DNA of 46,478 bases from Clostridiales bacterium (GTDB taxonomy: Bacteria; Bacillota; Clostridia; Lachnospirales; WQUN01), in assembly GCA_031271295.1 (NCBI GenBank), contig JAISVZ010000026.1, forward strand, positions 1-46,478, given 5' to 3'. Of this stretch, positions 16,101 through 24,900 are shown piece by piece. Both the position numbers and the translations under genes were made by a program. The notes under the pieces were generated by a model, which had not been told where the DNA came from, searched no databases, and saw nothing but the letters and a program-made list of their open reading frames with translations. How positions within the stretch are numbered: the first letter of the stretch is position 1; every line of letters begins with the position of its first letter.

Positions 16101-19100
16101 CCCGTGTGCTAAAAATAAGGCCGCTGAATGCAACCACGACTGTTGGTCCTTCTATAGTTGGAAGACCCGGGGCTACTGTAGCTGATGTTACTATAAGTGG
16201 CATTGTTAATACTTTGTTGACCACGCAAACCGCGAATATCACATTGGGAAACACTAAGGTTAAGGACGCGCTTAATTCGGCGGATGTATCATCATGGTTT
16301 GGCGGAACGTTGCCTAATAATATGACAGCGGTAGCTACAGCGTTGGCAAACAGTACCTTGATTGAGATCACATTCGGCGGTACGCCAACGGCTATAAGTA
16401 GTACGGTTATGAATATTACCATACCGAGCGTAGCACTCATAACAAATGAGAGTATAACTGTAAAGGAAAACGACAAAGCCAAATTCGAAGTGGTTGCGGA
16501 AGCTCCAAATTACGGCATTGAGCTTACCCCAGCAGACGATAAGGATTTCGGCTCCGCAACATTAAACTACATGGCGCAAACTGAGCACACAGTTACCGTT
16601 AAAAACAGCGGTAACCAAGCAACAGGAGCTTTGACAGTGGCTTTAGGTGGCGCAAACCCGACAAGCTTCACTCTATCTAAAACAAGTATAACCAGCCTTG
16701 TGCTAAACGGTACGGATAGTTTTACGGTTGTACCAAACATCGGGCTTGGGGTAGGAAACTACTCAGCGACAGTAACCGTATCGGGCGGCAACGAAATAAG
16801 CGAATCCTTTGACGTTAGCTTTGAAGTAACAGCACTTCCGGTTTACGAAATAGAACTTGATCCGGCGGACGATAAAGATTTCGGTTCCGCAGCGTTAAAC
16901 TACACGGCGCAAACACCGCACAGCGTTACAGTCACAAACAGCGGCAACCAAGCAACGGGAGCTTTGACAGTGGCTTTGGGTGGCGCAAACCCAACAAGCT
17001 TTACTCTGTCCAAAACAAGTATAACCAGCCTTGCGCTAAACGGTACGGATAGCTTTACAGTTGTGCCAAATACCGGACTTGGGGTAGGAAACTATTCAGC
17101 AACAGTAACGGTATCGGGCGGCAACGAAATAAGCGAATCCTTTGACGTAAGCTTTGAAGTAACGGCACTTCCGGTTTACGAAATAGAACTTAATCCGGCG
17201 GACGATAAAGATTTCGGCTCCGCAACATTAAATTACACGGCGCAAACACCGCACAGCGTTACAGTTAAAAACACTGGCAACCAAACAACGGGAGCTTTGA
17301 CAGTGGCTTTGGGTGGCGCAAACCCGACAAGCTTCACTCTGTCCAAAACAAGTATAACCAGCCTTGCGCTAAACGGTACGGATAGCTTTACGGTTGTACC
17401 AAACACCGGACTTGGGGTAGGAAACTATTCGGCAACAGTAACGGTATCGGGCGGCAACGAAATAAGCGAATCCTTTAACGTAAGCTTTGAAGTAACAGTA
17501 ACGGCACTTCCGGTTTATGAAATAGAACTTGATTCGGCGGACGATAAAGATTTCGGCTCCGCAGCATTAAATTACACGGCGCAAACACCGCACAGCGTTA
17601 CAGTCAGAAACAGCGGCGACCAAGCAACGGGAGCTTTGACAGTTGCTTTGGGTGGTGCAAACCCGACAAGCTTCACTTTGTCCAAAGTAAGTATAGAAAG
17701 CCTTGCGCTAAACGGTACGGATAGCTTTACAGTTGTACCAAACACCGGACTTGGGGTAGGAAACTACTTAGCGACAGTAACGGTATCGGGCGGCAACGAA
17801 ACAAGCGAATCCTTTGACGTTAGCTTTGAAGTAACAGCACTTCCCGTACCGGTTATTACAGTAGATGTTCAACCTGCGGTGCTTACAACAGTTAAAGAAG
17901 GTAGCGTTTCGGGAAGTATTTCCGTAAGCGCGACCGTATCCAACGGCTATGCCGCAAATTACCAATGGTTCAGTAATGCTGTCCCAAGTACAACCGGCGG
18001 CACCGCTGTTCCGGGCGAAACAAACAAAAGCTTTACAATCCCCGCCGGTCTTACAAGCGGAACGTACTATTACTTTTGCGAAATAACAGCGTCCGGCGGT
18101 GCGGTTTCTGTGCGCTCAAATATCGCAAAGGTTGTTGTTGAGCCTAAGGAACCGGATATAATAACAGCTATTGTACCGTCAGTTTCGTCGGATAACCCTA
18201 TAAAGCTTGACCTTAACGCAATCGCTTCCGCATATATAGCCATCAGCCTTGGAGACGGAAACGAAGGAAATGTTCTTGCGGCAAACGCGGAAATAAAAGT
18301 TGCCAACAGCGAGATTGCTTCCGTTGAGCCGGCAAATCTTGTTTCCGGCGGCAATATAACCGTAATTGGCAAAAGTGTTGGCTTTACAACAATTTTGGTT
18401 GAATTCTCCGGCGGAAACGTTATAGACGCCGCTTACAACGTTGAAATTGAGGTAGAGGTTACAAACAGCAACGTTCCCCCCACAGTGGAATCCGTTACCG
18501 TAAATCCTGCATCGGTAACGCTGAATAGAGGCGCTTCGCAAATATTTACAGCGTCCGTTACGGGAACAAATAACCCGCCAGCAGAAGTACAATGGAGTGT
18601 TACGGGCGGTTCGTCCGGCACATTCATTTCATCCGGCGGTGTATTAACAATAGCTACGGACGAAACGGCGGTAACGCTGATTGTTACAGCAACATCCGCA
18701 CAAGACGGCTCTAAATTCGCAAGCGCATATGTTACGGTAATTCAGCCGGAACCCGAGCCTGAAACCTACACAATTTCATATAACGCTAACGGCGGTAGCG
18801 GAACAATGCTTAGTTCTGCGGTAACGCAAGGTATAAATTACCCAATTTCACCAAACGCTTTTGTCCGCTTTAATTATACCTTTAACGGCTGGAATACGCG
18901 CCCGGACGGTAGCGGAAACGCATACCCGGCAAACGGAATAATAAGTAACGTTACATCAAACATAACGCTGTACGCCCAATGGATAATTAATGTTATATAC
19001 AATCCTATAAACAACGAACCCAGTTATTTTAGCAGCTTTAATTCGTCCGCGACTCAAGTGGCAGCCGAACCTGCCTCCGATTCAATAGTGTTTGTGGACG

Positions 19101-20302
19101 GAAAAGAAACAGAAATAGGAAATGTAACCCGGCTGGGAAATACAAGCATAATAACAATTCCCCAAGATGCTTTTAGCGGCAGTGTTGAAAACGCAACACA
19201 CGATGTTGCCGTTATAATGCCGGACAATACGCAAAACGGCGAAGTGCAGCTTGTAATCAAAAATGTAGACGACTTAACTTCGAACAACCTGTATTTATCC
19301 ATTCAAATGGATGATATAAAATACAACATTCCGCCGGCTGCTGTGGATACCGCATTTATTATGCGCGAGCTTGGTGCTTCGGACCCTTCGCAGGTTAAGT
19401 TAAACATCAATATTAACACAAACTTAGAAAGCACCGAAATAACAAAAACAGAAGAAACTATTAAAGCCAACGGCTTGGAGCTTGTATCAAAGCCTATGGA
19501 ATTTAGCTTAACGGCGGTATATAACGGCATATCTTCACATATAACGTCTTTTGGCAAATACGTTAGCCGTACTGCCGAATTACCTGAATCTACAGTAAGC
19601 AAAACTACAACAGCCGTTGTTATTGAGCAAAACGGCAATGTTCGCCATATACCTACCCGCGTTTACAGCGAAAGCGGCAAATGGTATGCCGAAATAAACA
19701 GCCTTACAAATTCAGTTTATGCTTTGGTATATAAGGCGGAACACTTTTCAGATGCGGAGGGTAAGTGGTACGAAGGTGCGGTTAACGAAATGGTTAGCAG
19801 AATGATTATTTCAGGTACCGGAAATAACGAATATACCGGAGAACGCCCTGTTACACGCGCCGAGTTTTCCTCAATAATAGTTCGCGCGCTTGGGCTTAGG
19901 CCAACCGGAAACACTGCCATCTTCGATGATGTAAGTGTAAATCAATGGTACAGCGGTTATGTTGCGGCGGCGTTCGAGCACGGAATTATCAGCGGACGCG
20001 GCGAGAGAAAGTTCGACCCCGAATCATATATAACATGGCAGGAAGCAATGATAATGATTCGTAACGCGGCAAAAATTACGGAGCTTAACAGCTTGCCGCA
20101 AGGCCTTGACGTTTATCCGGATGCGGTATACGTAAGCGATTGGGCAAGAGATTCGGTTAAATTTTACAGCGGTGCCGGATTGTTTATTCGAGACGGCTTG
20201 TTACAGCCAACCGAAAATATCAACCGCGCTGAAACAGCCGCAGCAATACTAAAGTTGCTGCAAAAATCAGGGATAATTGATGTTAGAAGCAAATTAGACT
20301 AA
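13190..20302 (+). CDS. Giant S-layer-anchored M6 (immune inhibitor A-like) metalloprotease with Hydin-type, InlB-type repeats and SLH domains
   Basis: A 2370-residue secreted protein. Signal peptide 1-30 (basic start, hydrophobic core, cleavage near VYA or AVPA). M6 zinc protease about 150-600, with HELGHDLFCPDFYD (His376, Glu377, His380 and the PD that follows), complete. Then a fibronectin-like segment, two related approximately 100-residue modules (PSAAVNSATVTGRQ... and PGATVADVTISGIV...), four 111-residue repeats of ASPM/SPD-2/Hydin 'choice-of-anchor D' type (1108-1552), Ig-like segments, an InlB-type repeat (about 1858-1930: YNANGGSGT...NGWNTRPDGSG...LYAQW), and three SLH domains (about 2180-2365) that bind secondary cell-wall polymer. 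ATG 13190 has AAAGGAGGAG upstream. It stands alone with its own terminator. Role inferred: surface protease degrading environmental proteins. Confidence 0.92.
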   Translation: MKIIAKKLLSAFFTVQTLLMIMSVAVYAVPASPDAIEYTQPNGSVIQIRQYGDEFQSFAAVIHGENEYVVIPDDQGGYSYARQEYGTYGESSSFSSSAPLISAEQSPPSYAMNPSDYAQTLPEPDRSMTDPSDIRSRAVQDSDLSPYGKAPRVGAEEVLVVLVEFDPDPTQSGEEGELLFNRHNPDIYGTQTPEQHWEEKIFGKNATILSANDFYSENSNGKLWLEPYTIFSTPAGYDTPGVYRVTLPLKHPKVENVPYTDTFYGGLNNRYGAYSASAPPITVDGTTITVANMRVEEVAQSALQRQYGFSYDLAFANNKKLHRMYVISGSDMSADGVNSIGVWGHRTGSDNASSNNRFVFGEVEDGHPSTIGVFCHELGHDLFCPDFYDTRTGTFVAPDPEPEYYSAMASGSWGTGPGDLSGARPTHFDPWNKIGLGWYSATEINPYDPPLQLNAPSIPEDYNILKVSSNDPNQYFLIEQRSDFGFDKGIYRYNSNPTTRSNYYGVVVWRVDNNIIELSTLRNYNSQDRRGMTIINKSSEYVPYQPNDEFFLTFHTGEVVVGNGWETDVSKSAHPRAFKVIGESVKELGEFTAPTNVSETELTLNWTTAANSDAGFTYSIYQSTTEAAIDTVEKCELLTSVAVVDSGTYSHTISGLDAGTYYYSIVVDAAGGTFRKDAIGGNTTSGGKALYTPIEVICSGEPSAAVNSATVTGRQNLAIVGTDITITLNNATFNAFSENENVAGWFTNLPNGITATVKNAVSSGDKSIVITLQGIPSVSADNIKAIISIPVEALGSGASAPLSVEGSVVFNIAPTFGVTLTVNKDGVAYNSHSKTFTLRQNGIAISTGTGADATVTFNDLQRGTYMLYDGTSEQSNTGISVSVSTGNATASINYYTVTFEDMTVDAGNTEITAPVGTISAKYAGVALNSGDVVFGGKELVVTIEGLPENSEFGYVINWTGASGNQEGSGTTRVLKIRPLNATTTVGPSIVGRPGATVADVTISGIVNTLLTTQTANITLGNTKVKDALNSADVSSWFGGTLPNNMTAVATALANSTLIEITFGGTPTAISSTVMNITIPSVALITNESITVKENDKAKFEVVAEAPNYGIELTPADDKDFGSATLNYMAQTEHTVTVKNSGNQATGALTVALGGANPTSFTLSKTSITSLVLNGTDSFTVVPNIGLGVGNYSATVTVSGGNEISESFDVSFEVTALPVYEIELDPADDKDFGSAALNYTAQTPHSVTVTNSGNQATGALTVALGGANPTSFTLSKTSITSLALNGTDSFTVVPNTGLGVGNYSATVTVSGGNEISESFDVSFEVTALPVYEIELNPADDKDFGSATLNYTAQTPHSVTVKNTGNQTTGALTVALGGANPTSFTLSKTSITSLALNGTDSFTVVPNTGLGVGNYSATVTVSGGNEISESFNVSFEVTVTALPVYEIELDSADDKDFGSAALNYTAQTPHSVTVRNSGDQATGALTVALGGANPTSFTLSKVSIESLALNGTDSFTVVPNTGLGVGNYLATVTVSGGNETSESFDVSFEVTALPVPVITVDVQPAVLTTVKEGSVSGSISVSATVSNGYAANYQWFSNAVPSTTGGTAVPGETNKSFTIPAGLTSGTYYYFCEITASGGAVSVRSNIAKVVVEPKEPDIITAIVPSVSSDNPIKLDLNAIASAYIAISLGDGNEGNVLAANAEIKVANSEIASVEPANLVSGGNITVIGKSVGFTTILVEFSGGNVIDAAYNVEIEVEVTNSNVPPTVESVTVNPASVTLNRGASQIFTASVTGTNNPPAEVQWSVTGGSSGTFISSGGVLTIATDETAVTLIVTATSAQDGSKFASAYVTVIQPEPEPETYTISYNANGGSGTMLSSAVTQGINYPISPNAFVRFNYTFNGWNTRPDGSGNAYPANGIISNVTSNITLYAQWIINVIYNPINNEPSYFSSFNSSATQVAAEPASDSIVFVDGKETEIGNVTRLGNTSIITIPQDAFSGSVENATHDVAVIMPDNTQNGEVQLVIKNVDDLTSNNLYLSIQMDDIKYNIPPAAVDTAFIMRELGASDPSQVKLNININTNLESTEITKTEETIKANGLELVSKPMEFSLTAVYNGISSHITSFGKYVSRTAELPESTVSKTTTAVVIEQNGNVRHIPTRVYSESGKWYAEINSLTNSVYALVYKAEHFSDAEGKWYEGAVNEMVSRMIISGTGNNEYTGERPVTRAEFSSIIVRALGLRPTGNTAIFDDVSVNQWYSGYVAAAFEHGIISGRGERKFDPESYITWQEAMIMIRNAAKITELNSLPQGLDVYPDAVYVSDWARDSVKFYSGAGLFIRDGLLQPTENINRAETAAAILKLLQKSGIIDVRSKLD
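16511..17845 (+). repeat. Four tandem 333-bp repeats inside the giant surface protein gene
   Basis: Units start at 16511, 16844, 17177 and 17516, each at a Tyr-(Gly/Glu)-Ile-Glu-Leu codon run. Spacing is 333, 333 and 339 bp; the third unit has 6 extra bases near its end. Long stretches are identical at DNA level, while scattered differences keep the frame, pointing to recent duplication or gene conversion. Short reads may collapse this region. Confidence 0.9.
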
Positions 20303-20328
20303 GATGAAACGAAACTACACACAAAAAA

Positions 20329-20363
20329 ATCCGGTCAAAGCCATATGGTTTTGACCGGATTTT
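20329..20363 (+). terminator. Intrinsic terminator after the giant surface protein gene
   Basis: AATCCGGTCAAA (20329-20340) pairs with TTTGACCGGATT (20350-20361) around a short loop, with an A-run before and TTT after, so it could act in both directions. Confidence 0.85.
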
Positions 20364-20373
20364 ATGTGCGCCC

Positions 20374-20423
20374 GGCACAAGGATTTACCGACCTAAAACT
20401 ATTGCCATAAGCGCGTGCGTATA
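20374..20423. repeat. Dispersed intergenic repeat, copy C (diverged)
   Basis: GGCACAAGGATTTACC at one end and GCGTGCGTATA at the other, the same end blocks and orientation as copy B at 3874-3926, but the inner arm is degenerate. The rest of the gap to 20592 contains no other feature that I can support. Confidence 0.5.
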
Positions 20424-20592
20424 CGCAGGGCGGTGCGCTTAGTAACCCCGCCGCGCAATTCCCATCCGCGTCAAACAATACATCCGGTATTGTGCCGCCG
20501 CTCCATATGATGTATTATAACTGAAAGGCACATAAAAGCACCTTACCGCTCCCCGGCTTCAAGCACTTTCCAAGCAAAGGATTTGAATTACA

Positions 20593-23500
20593 ATGACAAA
20601 GACAAAAACAAATTCAAACACCAACACCATCACCAACACCAACCCCAATACAATAGCAACCCCCGCACTTAACATATTCAGCCGCGAAACGCAACAGTGG
20701 TTTACGCAAAAAATAGGCAGCCCCACAGCGGTACAGCAGCAAGGCTGGTCGGCAATATTATCAGGAGCGCATACTCTTATCTCCGCGCCAACCGGCGCGG
20801 GTAAAACCCTTTGCGCTTTTTTGGTGTTTATAGACCGGCTAAAGGAGCTTGCCAAATGCGGCAAGCTTGAAAATAACCTTCACGTAATATATGTTTCGCC
20901 GCTAAAATCCTTGGGAAACGATATTCGGGAAAACCTTAAAAAACCTCTATCCGAAATAGAGGGAATAAACTTTCAAATTACAACGGCGGTTAGAACCGGG
21001 GATACCGAAGTGTCCGAACGCGCTAAAATTAACAAAACTCCGCCGCATGTACTCATTACAACGCCGGAATCGCTTTACCTTATGCTTACCGGCAAAAGCT
21101 CCCGTCAGGTTCTTTCAACCGCAAAAGCCGTAATAATAGACGAACTGCACGCGGTTATAAACACTAAACGCGGCGCGCATCTAATGCTCTCGCTCTCGCG
21201 CCTCGACAATTTGTGCGGTTATAAGCTTCAGCGCATAGGGCTTTCCGCCACGGTAAAACCCCTTGATACGGCGGCGGCGTATCTTTCGCCGGAAGAAACA
21301 AAAATTATCGCGCCAAAAACCCACAAAAAGATAGAAATTGAGGTTCGCTCCGCTATAGACGATATGCGAATTTTGCCGGAGGGCAGTATATGGCCGGAAA
21401 TAGCCAAAAAGGTTTATGACGAATGCTTAAACGTGCGCAGTACAATTGTATTTGTGGAGGGCAGGCTTCAGGCGGAAAAAATATCGTATCTTGTGAACGA
21501 GCTTGGCGGCCCGGCGTTTTCGCGCACACATCACGGCTGCGTTTCAAAGGAACAGCGGCTTGAGGCGGAAAAGGCGCTTAAAAACGGTTCGCTGCGTTTA
21601 ATGTGCGCAACCTCTTCAATGGAACTTGGAATAGACGTTGGCGAAATAGATTTGGTTTTGCAAATAGGCGTGCCGCGAACGGTTACGCAAACCATGCAGC
21701 GCCTTGGCAGGGCTGGGCACAGCCCCGGCAGGACGAGCATAATGCATATTTACCCTAAAACAGTACATGAAAGTATTTATTGCGGCATAACCACCCAGCT
21801 TGCCTTATCCGGGGAAATTGAAAGCGTTTGCGTGCCGGAAAAATGCCTCGACGTTTTGGCGCAGCATTTGGTTTCTATGGCGTGCGCCTCTTCGTACACG
21901 GAAAACGAAGCTTTGCAAATAGCAAACGCCGCCTACAACTTTAAAAACGTAACTGCGGATGATATACGGGCTCTTCTCGGTATGCTTGCCGGGGATTATG
22001 AGCACAGGCTGGATAACCCCGTAAGGCCGCGCCTATTGTACGACCGCATAAACCAAACCGTAACCGGCGATACCTACAGCCGGATGCTTGCCTGTTCAAA
22101 TGTTGGCACAATTCCGGACAGGGGTTATTACGGCGTAAAATTAGAGGATGGTACGCGCCTTGGCGAGTTGGAGGAGGAATTTGTTTTTGAGGCGCGAATC
22201 GGCGATAAGTTTCTGCTTGGCTCTTACGCGTGGCGCATAGCGGAAATTGGGCGCGATTCGGTAATTGTTACTCCCACAACTCCGGAGGGCGCAACGCCGC
22301 CGTTTTGGAGGGGGGATTCCGTTAGCCGCTCCTTTGAAACGGGAATAAGAATTGGGCAAAAGCTTGGCGAATTAAACGACGCGTATTTTAACGAAAAGTT
22401 ATTCAGCGCGTTAAGCCGGGGCAAGCTGGATGCCAATATTGCCGCCAACGCCATGGATTTAATTATCCGCCAAATTAACCAAACCGGAATTTTGCCGGAT
22501 GACGAGACGGTTATAATTGAACACTTTAACGGCGAAGCGGGCGAGCGCCAAATGGTTGTGCATTCGGTATTTGGCAAAAGGGTAAACTTAGCTCTTTCCA
22601 TTCTTGCCGCAGGCTTGGCGAAACTCGAAACGGGAGCGGATATTTCTTCCTACGACGATGACGACGGTTTTTTGCTTACCGTTTTCGGCTCCGAAAACGA
22701 ACTTCCGCAGGGGCTTATTCAAAAAATTGAAATTGAAACCGCGCGGCAAAAAATTGCGCAAATTTTGCCTCAAACGCCGCTTTTCAACATGGCGTTTCGT
22801 TACAATGCGGCAACCGCGCTAATGATGGGCGCAGGGCGCGGCAAACGCCAGCCGCTATGGGTGCAAAGGCTAAGGAGTATGGCTGTGCTTGATAACGCGG
22901 TATCTTTTGAATCTCATCCGCTAATAGAGGAAACCAAACGCGAATGCTTAAACGACTACTTGGATTTGGATTCTTTAGAAAAGGTTTTAACCGATATTAA
23001 AAACGGAAAAATAAAAATCCACGAAGTATTTCTTGCCGCCGCCTCGCCAATGTCGCTGCCGCTTCGCAGGCAAATTGAGGCGGAGATGGTTTATAACTAT
23101 GCGCCAACAACATCCAAAATAAAAGCGGCTGCCGGGGGCAATTTGGCAGGAAGCGGTTCGCAAAACGAATTTGAGAACAGCACAACCGTAAAACCTCTGC
23201 CTGCCGCGCTGGAAAAAGCGGCGACACATTTAAAAAAGCCGGAAAACGAAAATATGCTGCATTCCGTTTTAATGGCCGAAGGGGATTTGCGCGTTTCGGA
23301 AACCGAAGCGGATAAAAAATGGTTTTTAATACTTGAACAAAACGGCAGAGCGCTGTATATTGCGCCCGGTCTTTGGATTTGCGAAGAGCAGCGCGAAAGT
23401 TATGAAAACGCGTTTGAAAACGCGGATTTTGGCGAGCGGCTTAACATAACAAGGCGGCTTTTGCGCTATAGAGGGGAGCAAAACGCCGAAACTTTAAGTA

Positions 23501-24792
23501 AGCGCTACGATTGGGAAATAAATGACTGCGAAGAAATACTAAGTAGCCTTGCCCAAAACCAAAAAGCGGTTTTGTACAATGGGTTTTATTATCACGAAGA
23601 CGTGTTTTCAAGAGCGGTGCGCGAAACGCTTACCATTCGCCGCGCAGAGGTTAAAAGCTACCCTGCGGAAAACTACGCGCAGCTTTTATGCCGCAATATA
23701 AAAACCGGCGCGGAGCCTAAAACCGCGCTTAAAAACGCAATAAGGCAATTGATTAACTTAAAATACGATATCAAGTGCTGGGAAAATTCACTGCTTCCTT
23801 TGCGCGTAAAAAATTACAGGCAGTCCCTGCTTGACGACTATTTAAAGGAAGGGGAGGTGTTTTGGAAAATTGAAGATAACCTGTTAAGCTTTCATTTTTA
23901 CGAAGAGACGGACTGGGACGCGGAATTTGTTCCCCAATGCGCTTTGGACGAAAACGAAGAGGAAATAATAAAAACACTTCAAAAACGCGGCGCAAGCTTT
24001 ATAAATTCCTTTGCGGGCAAAAATTTAACTAAATCCCCGGCGGATATTTTGCTTGGCTTGGCGGCAAAAGGTATTGTACACGCAGACAGCTTTGCTCCCG
24101 CAAGGCAAATTTTAACCGGCACGGACAAGGCCGCCGATAAATACGCGGCAAAACGCCGTGTTGGCGATAAGGTTGCGGCGGCGGTATCCGGCAGGTGGGA
24201 TTTGGTGCGCCAAACCATAGAGCTGCCGACAGAAAAATTGTTTGAGCGGGAATTTGAAAACCGAATTATTTTATGCCGCGAAACAATTCAGGGAGCTTTG
24301 TGGCAGGACGCTTTAAACGTTTTAAGAAATATGGAGTATACCGACAGGGCGCGGCGCGGATATTTTATAAAAGGGCTTTCCGGAGCGCAGTTTGTTAGCG
24401 CCAAGGATTACGCGGATATCATTTACAAACTTGAAACACCGTTCGATGGAATAATTTGGATTTGTGCCACAGACCCTAACCAGCCGTGGGGCAAAATTTT
24501 GAAAAACGAAAACACGCCGTTTATGTGCATAGATTCGAACGTTGTGGCGCTTTACAGGGGAAAGGCAGTCGCGCTTTTTTCAAAAAGCGGTAAGGCGCTT
24601 ACAGTTTTCGATTACAGGGTGCTGCCGGAAGCTTTGAAGGCGTTTGCAGCAATGTATGAAGCTAAACGGATTTTCCCCAATTTGAGCAAAATTTCGGTAA
24701 AAGAATATAGCGCCGGGGATGAAAAGTTTTTGGAAGACGCAGGGTTTTCGCGGCAGATGCTGGATTATTGCATTTACAGGAAGCTGTATTAA
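20593..24792 (+). CDS. Lhr-family DEAD/DEAH box helicase
   Basis: A 1399-residue cytoplasmic ATP-dependent nucleic-acid helicase. Residues 1-22 are a low-complexity Thr/Asn tract (TKTKTNSNTNTITNTN). The helicase core follows: Walker A SAPTGAGKT (64-72), motif Ib region TTPESL, DELH (183-186), SAT (218-220), and motif VI QRLGRAGHSPG near 369-379, the Lhr form. After the two RecA domains come a winged helix, the DEAD-associated domain and a long C-terminal region, as in large helicase-related proteins of bacteria linked to DNA repair. Length is close to the bacterial Lhr norm. ATG 20593 lacks a good Shine-Dalgarno (only AAAGGA about 12 nt upstream), so the repetitive N-terminus may not be translated as shown. 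Confidence 0.9.
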   Translation: MTKTKTNSNTNTITNTNPNTIATPALNIFSRETQQWFTQKIGSPTAVQQQGWSAILSGAHTLISAPTGAGKTLCAFLVFIDRLKELAKCGKLENNLHVIYVSPLKSLGNDIRENLKKPLSEIEGINFQITTAVRTGDTEVSERAKINKTPPHVLITTPESLYLMLTGKSSRQVLSTAKAVIIDELHAVINTKRGAHLMLSLSRLDNLCGYKLQRIGLSATVKPLDTAAAYLSPEETKIIAPKTHKKIEIEVRSAIDDMRILPEGSIWPEIAKKVYDECLNVRSTIVFVEGRLQAEKISYLVNELGGPAFSRTHHGCVSKEQRLEAEKALKNGSLRLMCATSSMELGIDVGEIDLVLQIGVPRTVTQTMQRLGRAGHSPGRTSIMHIYPKTVHESIYCGITTQLALSGEIESVCVPEKCLDVLAQHLVSMACASSYTENEALQIANAAYNFKNVTADDIRALLGMLAGDYEHRLDNPVRPRLLYDRINQTVTGDTYSRMLACSNVGTIPDRGYYGVKLEDGTRLGELEEEFVFEARIGDKFLLGSYAWRIAEIGRDSVIVTPTTPEGATPPFWRGDSVSRSFETGIRIGQKLGELNDAYFNEKLFSALSRGKLDANIAANAMDLIIRQINQTGILPDDETVIIEHFNGEAGERQMVVHSVFGKRVNLALSILAAGLAKLETGADISSYDDDDGFLLTVFGSENELPQGLIQKIEIETARQKIAQILPQTPLFNMAFRYNAATALMMGAGRGKRQPLWVQRLRSMAVLDNAVSFESHPLIEETKRECLNDYLDLDSLEKVLTDIKNGKIKIHEVFLAAASPMSLPLRRQIEAEMVYNYAPTTSKIKAAAGGNLAGSGSQNEFENSTTVKPLPAALEKAATHLKKPENENMLHSVLMAEGDLRVSETEADKKWFLILEQNGRALYIAPGLWICEEQRESYENAFENADFGERLNITRRLLRYRGEQNAETLSKRYDWEINDCEEILSSLAQNQKAVLYNGFYYHEDVFSRAVRETLTIRRAEVKSYPAENYAQLLCRNIKTGAEPKTALKNAIRQLINLKYDIKCWENSLLPLRVKNYRQSLLDDYLKEGEVFWKIEDNLLSFHFYEETDWDAEFVPQCALDENEEEIIKTLQKRGASFINSFAGKNLTKSPADILLGLAAKGIVHADSFAPARQILTGTDKAADKYAAKRRVGDKVAAAVSGRWDLVRQTIELPTEKLFEREFENRIILCRETIQGALWQDALNVLRNMEYTDRARRGYFIKGLSGAQFVSAKDYADIIYKLETPFDGIIWICATDPNQPWGKILKNENTPFMCIDSNVVALYRGKAVALFSKSGKALTVFDYRVLPEALKAFAAMYEAKRIFPNLSKISVKEYSAGDEKFLEDAGFSRQMLDYCIYRKLY

Positions 24793-24809
24793 ACAAAAAA
24801 AATTTCCTA

Positions 24810-24838
24810 TTGACAAACATGCCTTAACATATTATTAT
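24810..24838 (+). promoter_or_regulatory. SigA-type promoter of the SPFH gene
   Basis: TTGACA (24810-24815), a 17-nt spacer, and TATTAT (24833-24838). The start point would be near 24845. Confidence 0.75.
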
Positions 24839-24859
24839 GATATCAAAATAATATCAAAT

Positions 24860-24879
24860 GAATATCCGCACGGATATTC
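24860..24879. promoter_or_regulatory. Perfect inverted repeat in the 5' leader of the SPFH gene
   Basis: GAATATCCG, two bases (CA), then CGGATATTC: a perfect 9-bp dyad about 15-35 nt after the expected start point and 21 nt before the start codon. It fits a repressor site, and a small ribbon-helix-helix protein is encoded just downstream; an mRNA hairpin is the alternative. Confidence 0.55.
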
Positions 24880-24900
24880 GGGAAAATGGAGGCATATACT

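Noticed and set aside
16511-17845. Regular repeats resembling an array, considered as CRISPR
   Set aside because: The repeats are 333 bp long, in frame and encode a protein module; there are no short repeats with unique spacers.
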